Source of the DNA: Candidatus Pelagisphaera phototrophica | GTDB lineage: Bacteria > Verrucomicrobiota > Verrucomicrobiia > Opitutales > Opitutaceae | Direction: 5' to 3' | Length of the DNA: 64,000 nucleotides | NCBI RefSeq assembly: GCF_014529625.1 | Contig: NZ_CP076039.1 | Location: 3,720,001 to 3,784,000, forward strand | Shown here: positions 56,251 to 64,000 of the stretch, piece by piece | Layout: each line of letters opens with the position of its first letter | Position numbering within the stretch: the stretch's first letter is position 1 | Position numbers and translations under genes: made by a program | Notes under the pieces: generated by a model | The model's input: the letters and a program-made list of their open reading frames with translations, nothing else | Database searches by the model: none | Told to the model about the DNA's origin: nothing

Positions 56251-57539
56251 CGCTTCTCCAATCTAATCGAAACGGAGCGGCCATGCCCATCCAGACCCTC
56301 CATTTTAGCAAAAGCCTCTGCTGCTGGAGCCGCCTTTTTCAGGGCGCTTTCGGTGTATCGAATTAAACTGGAACGCCGGAAAAAGTCGATTACCTGCAAG
56401 CCACTGGAATACTTTCCCGATCTTCCCGTGGGCAACTCGTGGCTTGGACCCGCGACAAAATCTCCAAGGGCGGTCGCCGACCAGCCGCCTTGCATGATGG
56501 CTCCCGCCGTTTTTATTGCTTTAGTAAGATAGACAAACTTATCGGACTGGACCTCTAGCTCCATATGCTCGGGTGCCACAAAGTTTGCGACCTCCGCTGC
56601 TTCTTCGTACGTATCTACGACCACCGATAAGAACCCTTCCCTCAACACCGTTCGAATGAGCTTAGCACGGGTAAGTTCCTTTATCTGTATTTTTATTTCA
56701 GCCCGAATTCGCGTAGCTACCTCTTTCGAGAGGCTTACTAGAAAAATCTTTTCCCTGCCCGAACCATGCTCTGCTTGGGCAAGCAAATCGGCTGCCACAA
56801 ATCGAGGGTTGGCAGAATCGTCCGCGATTACCAGCACTTCGCTCGGACCTGGAAGCAGATCAACGCCGATGGTCCCAAAAACCTGACGTTTGGCCTCAAC
56901 GGTAAAGGCATTTCCTGGTCCGAACACTTTGGATACCGACTGGATCGTTTCCGTCCCATAGGCCATCGTTCCTATCGCAGGCACTCCTCCAATCCGATAG
57001 GCTTCCTTGATACCGCAAAGCTTTAAAGAGGCGAGTACGGCTGGATTGACCGATCCATCTTTTCCACAGGGCGTAAAAGCTACCACTTCCGGTACCTTAG
57101 CCAATTTCGCTAGAGCTCCGGTCATGATCGCGGTAGATGCTAGATCCGTAGGAATGTAGAGCCCTACACGATCCAATGGATAAAATCGCTCCCCTATCGT
57201 GGCCCCATGTTTGTTCTTAGCAGTCCAAGATTGGGGGAGTGCATGGCGGTGAAAATCTGATACGGAAGCGATCGACTCTTTGATCGCTTTGAGCTTCCAT
57301 TTCTCCAATTTTCTGCCGGAACCTATCAGCTCTGATTCGGAGATTCGGAATTGGGAAGGCTTCAAACGGAGCCCGTCAATCCGCCGCATCGTAGCCGCAA
57401 TTCCTTTGTCGCCCTTGCCCCAGATGTCCGCGAGGATCTTGGAGACAGTATCGACTATACACTGCGGGACTACTGCGGTCTCGCAGAACGTTGCCAACCT
57501 CTGCTGAAAGCCGCTTGAGCGATATGCCAAATCTGCCAT
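56247..57539 (-). CDS. hisD: histidinol dehydrogenase
   Basis: HisD oxidises histidinol to histidine in two NAD-dependent steps. The 430-residue protein has LDRVGLYIPTDLASTAIMTG, GPGNAFTVEAKRQVFG, DLLPGPSEVLVIADDSANP, LAQAEHGSGREKIF and HMELEVQSDK, covering the zinc and catalytic His residues. It is the first his gene in this run, starting 4 bases into hisC. Confidence 0.98.
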   Translation of the reverse strand: MADLAYRSSGFQQRLATFCETAVVPQCIVDTVSKILADIWGKGDKGIAATMRRIDGLRLKPSQFRISESELIGSGRKLEKWKLKAIKESIASVSDFHRHALPQSWTAKNKHGATIGERFYPLDRVGLYIPTDLASTAIMTGALAKLAKVPEVVAFTPCGKDGSVNPAVLASLKLCGIKEAYRIGGVPAIGTMAYGTETIQSVSKVFGPGNAFTVEAKRQVFGTIGVDLLPGPSEVLVIADDSANPRFVAADLLAQAEHGSGREKIFLVSLSKEVATRIRAEIKIQIKELTRAKLIRTVLREGFLSVVVDTYEEAAEVANFVAPEHMELEVQSDKFVYLTKAIKTAGAIMQGGWSATALGDFVAGPSHELPTGRSGKYSSGLQVIDFFRRSSLIRYTESALKKAAPAAEAFAKMEGLDGHGRSVSIRLEKR

Positions 57540-57602
57540 GACGCCACTAATGGAAGAGCCTCACGTGCTTGGCAAAGATAAATGTAATTTTAGAGTCTCA
57601 AT

Positions 57603-57639
57603 CCCTAAAGGAATCTCCAAGCACGAATGATTCCTAGGG
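57603..57639. repeat. inverted repeat upstream of hisD
   Basis: CCCTAAAGGAATC (57603-57615) pairs with GATTCCTAGGG (57629-57639), with a two-base bulge and a 13-base loop. It overlaps the stop of the LolA-like gene and lies about 65 bases before the hisD start. No U-tract follows, so it is not a standard terminator. It may act in the hisD leader or stabilise the upstream transcript. Confidence 0.4.
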
Positions 57640-58380
57640 AAGAGGCATTATGAAATCCGATTCAGGCAGATTCTTGTTTATCTCCACTGACGTGTAGGCA
57701 AATTCCATCGTCTGGCTTCCAATGGCAGTTGAGAACGTGCTCACCATCTTCTTGGGAAAGCGAATTCCTTCTACCACTATTTCACCTTCTTCGAAGTACT
57801 CCACACCTTTACTATCGAGGGTTCTACGAACTTGCCCAGTTTCCGCGTCGATATAGCGCTGGAAGGCGATTCCGTCTCCATGATGATAAGTCAAAACGAT
57901 ACATTCATGGCCTTTGACCATCTCCTTGCCTTCGTAGATGATTTCTCCATTACGGACGTTCGGCTTCTTGAAAAAGCCAAAAGCCTCCCGAACGCTAGCC
58001 TGCATGATGAGAATTCGGATCGGGTCAAATATCTCCATGCTCAGAGGGACTGAATCAATAACTCTTTCGAAAGTGGTCCAGCCTTCTGAGTTGTTTAAAA
58101 CCGATATCTCTTTCCTGTCTCCGATCACCGCGACCATACGCTGCTTCATGGGTTTCTGGTACACCATCTCTATCGTACCCAAATCCCCCGAGCTATAGAG
58201 CAGAGAACCTTTGTAATGAATACTGGTAATCGAGTCCAACTGGTTGCGGTCACCTAAGTAAGACCGTGCCAATTCGATCGTTTCCTCGATGATCTCCTCA
58301 TCGGAGTCAGCTCCGAGTGCGATTAAGCTTAGCAGGATAGAAGCCGCGAGAACGGCTGGGGTTAATCGTTTAGTTTTCAT
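57634..58380 (-). CDS. exported LolA-like outer membrane lipoprotein-sorting protein
   Basis: The 248-residue protein has a signal peptide (LTPAVLAASILLSLIALGADS). Its strand pattern is like the LolA/LolB lipoprotein-sorting fold: SITSIHYKGSLLYSSGD, EMVYQKPMKQRMV, ECIVLTYHHGDGIAFQRYIDAETGQVRR and IRFPKKMV. Proteins of this group in other bacteria are annotated as outer-membrane lipoprotein-sorting proteins, but their role is not well defined. It lies 94 bases before hisD and 30 bases after guaA. Confidence 0.7.
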   Translation of the reverse strand: MKTKRLTPAVLAASILLSLIALGADSDEEIIEETIELARSYLGDRNQLDSITSIHYKGSLLYSSGDLGTIEMVYQKPMKQRMVAVIGDRKEISVLNNSEGWTTFERVIDSVPLSMEIFDPIRILIMQASVREAFGFFKKPNVRNGEIIYEGKEMVKGHECIVLTYHHGDGIAFQRYIDAETGQVRRTLDSKGVEYFEEGEIVVEGIRFPKKMVSTFSTAIGSQTMEFAYTSVEINKNLPESDFIMPLP

Positions 58381-58410
58381 AGTGATATTGTAAGAATCTC
58401 AAACTGACGC

Positions 58411-59952
58411 CTATTCCCATTCGATTGTTCCAGGAGGTTTGGAACTTATGTCGTAAACTACGCGATTCACGCCAGAAACTTCGTTAATAATTCGGTTAGA
58501 CACCCGCTGAAGCACTTCGTAAGGCACCCTCACCCAATCGGCAGTCATCGCGTCTTTGCTCTCAACCACTCTCACCGCAATCACATTTTCATAGGTGCGC
58601 TCATCCCCCATCACACCCACGGTGCGAACAGGCAGGAATACACAGAAAGACTGCCACACTTTATAATAGAGATTCGACCCCATCATCTCTTCGTGCAGTA
58701 TCGCGTCCGCTTTCCGTAGAACGTCAAGCTTACGCCTGGTTATGCTACCCAACACTCGAACCCCCAGTCCGGGACCCGGGAACGGTTGGCGCCAAACGAC
58801 CTCTTTCGGCAATCCCAACTCAGCTCCTAAAGCGCGAACCTCGTCTTTGAACAACTGGCGCAAGGGCTCGAGAAGTTCAAATTTCATATTTTTAGGCAAG
58901 CCGCCAACATTGTGGTGGCTCTTTATTGTGGCAGCCGGATTGCCATCTATCGACACGCTTTCGATAACATCTGGGTAGAGTGTACCTTGAGCAAGGAATC
59001 GGGATTCTCCGATCCTCTTCAGCGAATCTTGGAAAACTTCAACGAACGTATTTCCAATTATCTTTCGTTTTCTTTCCGGATCGGACACACCCTTTAGCCG
59101 TTTTAGGAATTTGCTTCCAGCCCTCGCAACCCGGACATCCATGTTAAAGTGGCGCTTATAGAGATCCACTACCAGTTCGCGCTCATTAAGGCGAAGTAAC
59201 CCGTTGTCGACAAACACACACGTCAACTGCCTACCGACGGCTTTGTGTATTAGGGCAGCGGCTACAGATGAATCAACCCCGCCGCTCAATCCCAACAAGA
59301 CGCGGTCGTTGCCAACTTTTTCCCGAATGTTAGCGATGGATTCTTCGGCAAGAGAGGCCATCGACCAATCCGCTCGGCAGCCGCAAATCTTTCTCAGGAA
59401 GTTTTCCAGGATATTCAGTCCTCCTTCCGTATGGTGAACTTCTGGGTGAAATTGAATACCGTAAAACCTGCGTTTTTCATCAACGATCCCGGCAAATCCT
59501 GAATTCTCAGTAGACGCAACGGCCCGGAATCCTTTTGGCAGCTTCCCTAAGCGATCCCCATGAGAGTTCCAGACGCGCAAGACGCTTGGCAATCCTCGGA
59601 AAAGGCTTCCCTTTGTTTTGATTTTCAATTCCCCATGTCCGTACTCGCGAGCATGGCTCTTTTCGACTTTTCCGCCGAGCATGTGTGCCAAGAGCTGTAC
59701 CCCATAGCATATTCCAAGAACGGGAACCCCTAGTTCAAAAACCTTCTTGTCAGGCCGAGGAGATCCTTTGGACAACACGCTTTCCGGTCCTCCCGAGAGA
59801 ATAATCCCTACAACATTGTCTTTCTTTAGCTGTTTAGCCGATGCCTTGTAGTGATAAATCTTGGAGTAAACGGAACATTCACGTATGCGGCGAGCTATCA
59901 CCTGAGTGTATTGGGATCCAAAATCGAGAACCGCTATGGTTTGATGCTTCAT
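58411..59952 (-). CDS. guaA: GMP synthase (glutamine-hydrolysing)
   Basis: GuaA converts XMP to GMP. The start at 59952 ([25 protein letters not shown]) gives 513 residues; a frame to 60000 adds non-conserved sequence. The amidotransferase half has [15 protein letters not shown] and [12 protein letters not shown]. The synthase half has the PP-loop [18 protein letters not shown] and ends [11 protein letters not shown]. No Shine-Dalgarno motif is apparent. Confidence 0.97.
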   Translation of the reverse strand: MKHQTIAVLDFGSQYTQVIARRIRECSVYSKIYHYKASAKQLKKDNVVGIILSGGPESVLSKGSPRPDKKVFELGVPVLGICYGVQLLAHMLGGKVEKSHAREYGHGELKIKTKGSLFRGLPSVLRVWNSHGDRLGKLPKGFRAVASTENSGFAGIVDEKRRFYGIQFHPEVHHTEGGLNILENFLRKICGCRADWSMASLAEESIANIREKVGNDRVLLGLSGGVDSSVAAALIHKAVGRQLTCVFVDNGLLRLNERELVVDLYKRHFNMDVRVARAGSKFLKRLKGVSDPERKRKIIGNTFVEVFQDSLKRIGESRFLAQGTLYPDVIESVSIDGNPAATIKSHHNVGGLPKNMKFELLEPLRQLFKDEVRALGAELGLPKEVVWRQPFPGPGLGVRVLGSITRRKLDVLRKADAILHEEMMGSNLYYKVWQSFCVFLPVRTVGVMGDERTYENVIAVRVVESKDAMTADWVRVPYEVLQRVSNRIINEVSGVNRVVYDISSKPPGTIEWE

Positions 59953-60353
59953 ATAGAAAGACGGAGATTTAACCACTTGATCGCCAGCAGTGTCACTCAC
60001 TTTTAAAGGGAATTCACTAAACGTATGGTTTGACCTCGTTGCTCAAGAAAAACCCAGACTCCGCCAGATTATCCAGAATTCGCATTCTTCGGACCAGAGG
60101 ATCGATGTCGTAGAAATTGCAAGAACCAAGACCGGTCGCCTAATAAGGCCCTATTTTATAATCCGTGAATTCTAAAAAGAGCAGACAACCTACTGGTCCG
60201 AGTCATCTTTCTGCACCACCCCTTATCCCCTCGGCCGGGCTATAACCGCACCTCTGCCTTTAGACGATTGAACGTAAGATAGAATTACCCACAACGCGGG
60301 ATTCGATCCCTGCCAAGCTTTCGAATTCAAGGAGGGTTTACGCCGATTGAAGG
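59953..60353. other. gap between the zinc-ribbon gene and guaA
   Basis: About 400 bases with no convincing gene. On the minus strand a short open frame between stops (60017 to about 60133) encodes DIDPLVRRMRILDNLAESGFF with protein-like character but no good start, so it may be a gene remnant. A perfect short palindrome (GGGAT-TCG-ATCCC) lies at 60299-60311. Otherwise nothing is seen; the guaA promoter should be in here. Confidence 0.4.
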
Positions 60354-60587
60354 TTAGAACGATAGTTCGTAATTATTGTACTCGCATTCCGGACATGGTT
60401 CCCCAAAGGAAACTTCACCTTTTCTCACGGAGTACAGATTCCCACATCTAACACAGTGGAAGACCTTTCGTCGGCGGTTCGCCTCAAAACTACTTTTGTC
60501 TCTCCTATCGTAGAAAAACCAGAGAAGAGATAATCCAACCAAAGCCGATCCGGTATAGATTATCAAAAAGTAGGTGAACGCTTGCAT
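60354..60587 (-). CDS. small membrane protein with zinc ribbon
   Basis: I place the start at 60587 (MQAFTYFLIIYTGSALVGLSL), giving 77 residues. The longer open frame runs into rplQ in another frame. One membrane helix (about 5-25) is followed by FFYDRRDKSSFEANRRRKVFHCVRC and a four-Cys zinc ribbon (CVRCGNLY and CPEC). I recall similar Opitutae proteins, sometimes named HypA-like on the strength of the ribbon alone; the function is unknown. A terminator separates it from rplQ. Confidence 0.72.
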   Translation of the reverse strand: MQAFTYFLIIYTGSALVGLSLLWFFYDRRDKSSFEANRRRKVFHCVRCGNLYSVRKGEVSFGEPCPECEYNNYELSF

Positions 60588-60596
60588 GGCAACTTC

Positions 60597-60631
60597 AAAT
60601 AAAAAATGCGTCCTCAAGTCGAAGAACGCAT
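60597..60631 (-). terminator. rho-independent terminator of the alpha operon
   Basis: On the minus strand a 10-pair stem (ATGCGTTCTT with GAGGACGCAT) closes a six-base loop and runs into TTTTTTATTT. It lies about 30 bases past the rplQ stop and just before the small zinc-ribbon gene, which therefore needs read-through or its own promoter. Confidence 0.82.
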
Positions 60632-60660
60632 CATAAACTAAAGTGATTGAAGAGAAGGCG

Positions 60661-61290
60661 TCAGCCCTTTTTCTCTTCCTCCCCTTCCTCTGCTGCTTCG
60701 ACATCCTCCGAGGCATCTGCCTTGGCCTCTTCCTCCACTTCAACGGTGACTTCAGCAGCCAGCACTTCTTCCGCAACTACAGATTCCTCTTCCGCTACCG
60801 GATCTTCTTCGGTAGCAACGTCAGTCTCTTCTGCAACCGCCGCCTCTTCAGCAACTGAAGTTTCCTCGACTGCAGCTTTCGCCCTTTTCTTCGCTTTTGA
60901 CTTTGGCTTGGTCTTTTTCCCATAGCCTTCGTCGTCCGCATCGATCAGTTCGATTAGAGCCATCTCTGCCGCGTCTCCACGGCGCGTACCTAACTTGTAG
61001 ATACGGGTGTACCCACCGTTTCGGTCACGGAATTGCTCGACTTTCTCTTCAAAAAGCTCGTGCACCGCACCAGTGTCGCGAACCCGCGCAATAGCTAAAC
61101 GTCGATTGTGAAGGCTTCCTTTCTTCGCAAGCGTAATCACTTTTTCCACGAAGGGGCGGAGCGCCTTCGCTTTCTTTAGAGTCGTCTTTATCTTCCCATG
61201 GTTGATGAGAGCAGTTGAAAGATTAGCGAGAAGAGCTTCACGATGCTCTTTCTTGACGCCTAGTTGATTGCTATGCTTGCGGTGACGCAT
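60661..61290 (-). CDS. rplQ: ribosomal protein L17 with acidic C-terminal extension
   Basis: L17 is a large-subunit protein near the exit tunnel. Residues 1-120 are standard (MRHRKHSNQLGVKKEHREALL, LITHGKI-type LINHGKIKTT, RIYKLGTRRGDAAEMALIEL). After a Lys-rich link (KKTKPKSKAKKRAKA) comes an Ala/Glu/Val-rich acidic tail of about 70 residues (EETSVAEEAAVAEETDVA and onward), taking the total to 209 against a usual 120-130. An AAGGA motif is near the start. It is the last gene of the operon. Confidence 0.97.
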   Translation of the reverse strand: MRHRKHSNQLGVKKEHREALLANLSTALINHGKIKTTLKKAKALRPFVEKVITLAKKGSLHNRRLAIARVRDTGAVHELFEEKVEQFRDRNGGYTRIYKLGTRRGDAAEMALIELIDADDEGYGKKTKPKSKAKKRAKAAVEETSVAEEAAVAEETDVATEEDPVAEEESVVAEEVLAAEVTVEVEEEAKADASEDVEAAEEGEEEKKG

Positions 61291-61328
61291 GGCCTAAATA
61301 ATTTTCCTTAAGTTGTATCCCTTTTCGA

Positions 61329-62330
61329 CTATAGTTCCTTCTTCATATCAAGAAGGCGCTCGTCGAATTTCATGCCTAGAGAAAGGCCGAGAGATTCTAG
61401 TTTATCTTTAATTTCGTTTAGAGATTTCTTTCCGAAGTTACGGTACTTGAGCATTTCCTGCTCACTCTTCATGGCAAGCTCGCCTACCGTTGTAATGTTC
61501 GCGTTGTTCAAGCAATTCGCGGCACGAACCGAAAGCTCGATCTCATTGACGCTCATGTTGAGGAGCTTACGGAGCTTGTTCTGCTCTTCGCTTACTTCTG
61601 CTCCCTCGTCTTCGAATTCGTAATTCTCGTCGGACACATTGTCGAATACATCGAGGTGATGTTTGAGGATGGCTCCTGACTGCTTGAGCGCGTCATCTGG
61701 AGTCATTCGTCCATCTGTCCAAATTTCTAAGATCAACTTGTCGTAGTCCGTGATCTGTCCCACACGAGTCGCTTCAACCGAGTACTTCACGAGACTAACG
61801 GGGCTGTACAACGTATCAATTGGAATTACGCCAATTGGCTGTTCCTCGTTCTTGTTGTCTTCCCCTGGGCAATAACCACGTCCTACTCCGATTTCAAGCT
61901 CAGCAGTGAATTGCATTTCGCGATCCAAGGTGCAAATGGCTTGGTCGGGATTTACTACCTCTACATTATGGTCAGCTTGAATATCAGCAGCGGTAATTTG
62001 GCCTGAGCGGTTGACGTTGATTATCAACTTCGCTCCTTCCCGATTATGGCAGATAAGCAAGATCCGCTTAAGATTCAAAACGATGTCGGTTACGTCTTCG
62101 ACGATTCCATCAACGCTCTGAAATTCGTGGCTAACGCCATCGATCTTAATAGATGTTATGCCCGCTCCTTCTATAGAGCTTAGCAATACACGCCTCAAGG
62201 AATTACCAATGGTATGCCCATATCCAGCCTCGAAAGGCTCGGCAATAAACTTGGCATATGTAGTCGAGGAACCTTCCTCCACTTTTACGAGACGATTAGG
62301 GAGTTCGAACTTTCCGATACGTTTTGGCAT
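61329..62330 (-). CDS. rpoA: RNA polymerase alpha subunit
   Basis: The alpha subunit nucleates RNA polymerase assembly and contacts UP elements and activators. The 333-residue protein has the N-terminal domain (FEAGYGHTIGNSLRRVLLSS, GVSHEFQSVDGIVEDVTDI) and a C-terminal domain (about 250-325, SVRAANCLNNANITTVGELAMKSEQEMLKYRNFGKKSLNEIK). Both are intact. No Shine-Dalgarno motif is visible upstream. Confidence 0.98.
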   Translation of the reverse strand: MPKRIGKFELPNRLVKVEEGSSTTYAKFIAEPFEAGYGHTIGNSLRRVLLSSIEGAGITSIKIDGVSHEFQSVDGIVEDVTDIVLNLKRILLICHNREGAKLIINVNRSGQITAADIQADHNVEVVNPDQAICTLDREMQFTAELEIGVGRGYCPGEDNKNEEQPIGVIPIDTLYSPVSLVKYSVEATRVGQITDYDKLILEIWTDGRMTPDDALKQSGAILKHHLDVFDNVSDENYEFEDEGAEVSEEQNKLRKLLNMSVNEIELSVRAANCLNNANITTVGELAMKSEQEMLKYRNFGKKSLNEIKDKLESLGLSLGMKFDERLLDMKKEL

Positions 62331-62392
62331 TTCGCGGTATGGTCTGAGTACGGCTGAGCAGGATTAGTGAGAAACTGGTACTTAAAAAGTGA

Positions 62393-63004
62393 TTAGAAGC
62401 GGCTGTAGAATTCTACAATGAGCTGTTCATTGATGGCTGGTTCCATTTCTTCGCGAGCTGGAAGGCGGCTTACTACACCCCGAAATGCCTCGTCGTTGCG
62501 AGTCATCCAGTCCGGCACATTACGAAGACGAGTCGCTTCCAAATTACGAGTCGCCAACTGACGGGAAGATGTTCCGTTACGAACCTCGATCTCATCTCCT
62601 GGCTTCACTTGAAAGCTTGGAATATCTACTTTTTGCCCGTTAACACGAATGTGACCGTGGTTTACGAACTGTCGGGCTGCTTGGCGAGATTTCGTGTAGC
62701 CGAGCAGGTAAACCACGCTGTCTAGACGCGTTTCCAAAAGTTGAAGAAAGATAGTGCCCGTTACGCCCCGTTGTCCTTTTGCACGATCGAATGTGCGGCG
62801 GAACTGCTTCTCCATCAGGCCATACATGAAACGCAGCTTTTGCTTTTCACTTAAACCGATCGAGTACTCAGATTGCTTGCGACGCAGGCGAGGACCGTGT
62901 TGCCCTGGCGGATACGCACGCTTCTCCAATGATTTGTGGTTGCCGAAAATTGGCTGACCAAAACGTCTGCTGATTTTAACTGTTGGACCGGTGTAGCGAG
63001 CCAT
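62393..63004 (-). CDS. rpsD: ribosomal protein S4
   Basis: S4 starts assembly of the 30S body and represses the alpha operon in model bacteria. The start at 63004 (MARYTGPTVKISRRFGQPIFG) gives 203 residues; a longer frame to 63082 overlaps the gap and is not S4-like. It is the zinc-free type, lacking the N-terminal Cys cluster. The S4 RNA-binding domain is clear (ETRLDSVVYLLGYTKSRQAARQFVNHGHIRVNG). Confidence 0.98.
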   Translation of the reverse strand: MARYTGPTVKISRRFGQPIFGNHKSLEKRAYPPGQHGPRLRRKQSEYSIGLSEKQKLRFMYGLMEKQFRRTFDRAKGQRGVTGTIFLQLLETRLDSVVYLLGYTKSRQAARQFVNHGHIRVNGQKVDIPSFQVKPGDEIEVRNGTSSRQLATRNLEATRLRNVPDWMTRNDEAFRGVVSRLPAREEMEPAINEQLIVEFYSRF

Positions 63005-63051
63005 GGATCTTGTATATAAAGTTAGTAAATTAAAATTCGCCGATTTGGCTA

Positions 63052-63660
63052 CTAGACACGTCGGCGCTTTGGCGGCCGGCACCCATTATGAGGAATTGGA
63101 GTGGTATCTACGATAGAAGCGATTTCAAGGCCGAGTGATTGGAAGGCTCGAATCGCAGAATCGCGACCCATTCCCGGACCTTTGACGTGAATGATCACTT
63201 CCTTCAGACCGTGGGACATTGCTGCTTTCGCCGCGTTTTGCGTAACGACCTGAGCCGCGTAAGCGGTAGACTTGCGGGATCCTCGAAAATTCATCTTACC
63301 CGCACTCGCCCATGAAATCGTGTTACCTTTGGTATCTGTAATCGTAACGATGGTATTATTGAACGTAGCACTCACTTTGGCAATGCCAGTAGTAACGTTC
63401 TTGCTACCCTTGGCCTTGCGAATTTTGAGCTCTCCAATTTCTTCCTTGAGCAGATCCTGCGCAGTTGGCTGCTTTTTCACGCCACCTGGAGCAAGCTCCT
63501 CCTCCTTGGGAGCCACTTCGCCTTCCTCAGGCACTTCCGCAGTCTCTTTGGGGGTTTCCTTTTTAGAGGCTGGTGCCGCGTTTTCCTCCACGGGCACTTC
63601 CGCTTCCGGAGCCTTCGCTACCTTCTTTTCCTCTTCGGGTTGAGCTTCTTCTTCAGCCAT
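63052..63660 (-). CDS. rpsK: ribosomal protein S11 with acidic N-terminal extension
   Basis: S11 forms part of the 30S platform. The C-terminal 120 residues are standard ([57 protein letters not shown], ending CRPPKRRRV). The first 75-80 residues are a Glu/Lys/Ala/Pro-rich acidic extension that normal S11 (about 129 residues) lacks. A GTG within it could serve as an internal start, but the open frame and biased composition argue that the extension is translated. Confidence 0.96.
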   Translation of the reverse strand: MAEEEAQPEEEKKVAKAPEAEVPVEENAAPASKKETPKETAEVPEEGEVAPKEEELAPGGVKKQPTAQDLLKEEIGELKIRKAKGSKNVTTGIAKVSATFNNTIVTITDTKGNTISWASAGKMNFRGSRKSTAYAAQVVTQNAAKAAMSHGLKEVIIHVKGPGMGRDSAIRAFQSLGLEIASIVDTTPIPHNGCRPPKRRRV

Positions 63661-63679
63661 TTTAATTCGTTTTCAAAAA

Positions 63680-64000
63680 TTATTTGCGGAGACCACCAAC
63701 ACTGGCTGTCTTACCTTTGCGTGTACGAGCATTTGTCTTGGTGCGTTGCCCTCTTACTGGAAGACCCCTACGGTGGCGGAGGCCACGATAGCAATTGATC
63801 GCCTGAAGGCGTTTCATATTGGCCGCATGATCGCGACGTAGATCGCCCTCTACTAGGTAGCTGAGCTCGCTGATCTTCGACATTATGACGTTGATCTGCT
63901 CTTCATCCAAATCCTTGGCCCGCATGTCGGGATCAAGACCTGTTTGCTCTAAAATGATATCAGCACGCTTAGGCCCGATTCCATAGATGTAACGGAGCGA
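63680..64000 (-). CDS. rpsM: ribosomal protein S13 (5' end beyond window)
   Basis: S13 lies at the head of the 30S subunit and contacts the P-site tRNA. The frame is open from base 64000 ([23 protein letters not shown]) to the stop at 63680. It covers 106 residues with the helix-two-turn-helix motif, and ends [25 protein letters not shown]. Only the first dozen residues are missing. It leads the run rpsM-rpsK-rpsD-rpoA-rplQ. Confidence 0.97.
   Translation of the reverse strand, partial: SLRYIYGIGPKRADIILEQTGLDPDMRAKDLDEEQINVIMSKISELSYLVEGDLRRDHAANMKRLQAINCYRGLRHRRGLPVRGQRTKTNARTRKGKTASVGGLRK

Noticed and set aside
60285-60330. tRNA-like T-arm (GGGATTCGATCCC)
   Set aside because: The loop is not a TTCRA-type T-loop in the right register, and no acceptor, D or anticodon arms could be fitted on either strand.
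60588-60776. N-terminal extension of the zinc-ribbon protein to 60776
   Set aside because: The extra 63 codons run through the 3' end of rplQ in a different frame and across the terminator.
63002-63082. Upstream start for S4 at 63082
   Set aside because: S4 proteins begin MARYxGP; the upstream codons lie across the rpsK stop region and have no S4 similarity.
1-64000. CRISPR arrays, insertion sequences, prophage or integron elements
   Set aside because: No regularly spaced repeats, transposase, integrase or terminal inverted repeats were found.

Overview
The window looks like chromosomal DNA from a flagellated, Gram-negative-type bacterium of the Verrucomicrobiota, most likely an Opitutae relative (Puniceicoccales/Opitutales, perhaps Pelagicoccus-like). 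This is inferred from the gene content: a TIGR02597-type secreted protein, secreted proteins with a repeat module that I associate with this phylum, a MotA/TolQ-like plus MotB-like pair of a Verrucomicrobia type, a remnant of an Opitutae membrane protein, a SecA with a large insertion, and moderate GC. No rRNA, tRNA, CRISPR array, insertion sequence or prophage was seen.

Region 1 (1-14,990, all minus strand) is a near-continuous flagellar cluster. In transcription order it reads flgB, flgC, fliE, fliF, fliG, fliH, fliI, fliJ, a motE-like gene, fliK, flgD, flgE, fliL, fliM, fliN, then a non-coding gap of about 0.5 kb, then fliO, fliP and fliQ (cut by the window edge). Together they encode rod, MS-ring, C-ring switch, export ATPase and gate, hook and hook-length control. 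A sigma-54-type promoter lies just in front of fliO.

Region 2 (15-28 kb) is mixed and partly decayed. It holds a ferritin gene split by an in-frame stop, a sulfatase-fold protein lacking its catalytic and metal residues, a GNAT acetyltransferase, a UbiA-like remnant with two stops, and a two-gene unit that pairs a TolQ/MotA-like membrane protein with a MotB-like coiled-coil protein. These are followed by peptide deformylase, a PIN-PhoH ATPase, several uncharacterised proteins, SlyX and a secreted protein.

Region 3 (28-43 kb) centres on surface glycans and secretion: five glycosyltransferase domains in two large proteins, two further GT2 enzymes, an epimerase, a UDP-glucuronate decarboxylase, a methyltransferase, two secreted proteins ended by a clear terminator, and SecA.

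Region 4 (43-60 kb) is housekeeping: tgt, a trpG/pabA-type amidotransferase, nrdR, a HIT protein, dprA, nnr, acpS, pdxJ, gltA, hisD-hisC-hisB-hisH, a LolA-like protein and guaA. A frameshifted metallophosphoesterase sits behind gltA.

Region 5 (60-64 kb, minus strand) is the ribosomal alpha operon rpsM-rpsK-rpsD-rpoA-rplQ. It ends in a strong terminator and is followed by a small membrane zinc-ribbon gene. S11 and L17 carry long acidic extensions at opposite ends.

The best candidate for an undescribed system is the TolQ/MotA-like plus MotB-like pair at 17.7-20.9 kb.
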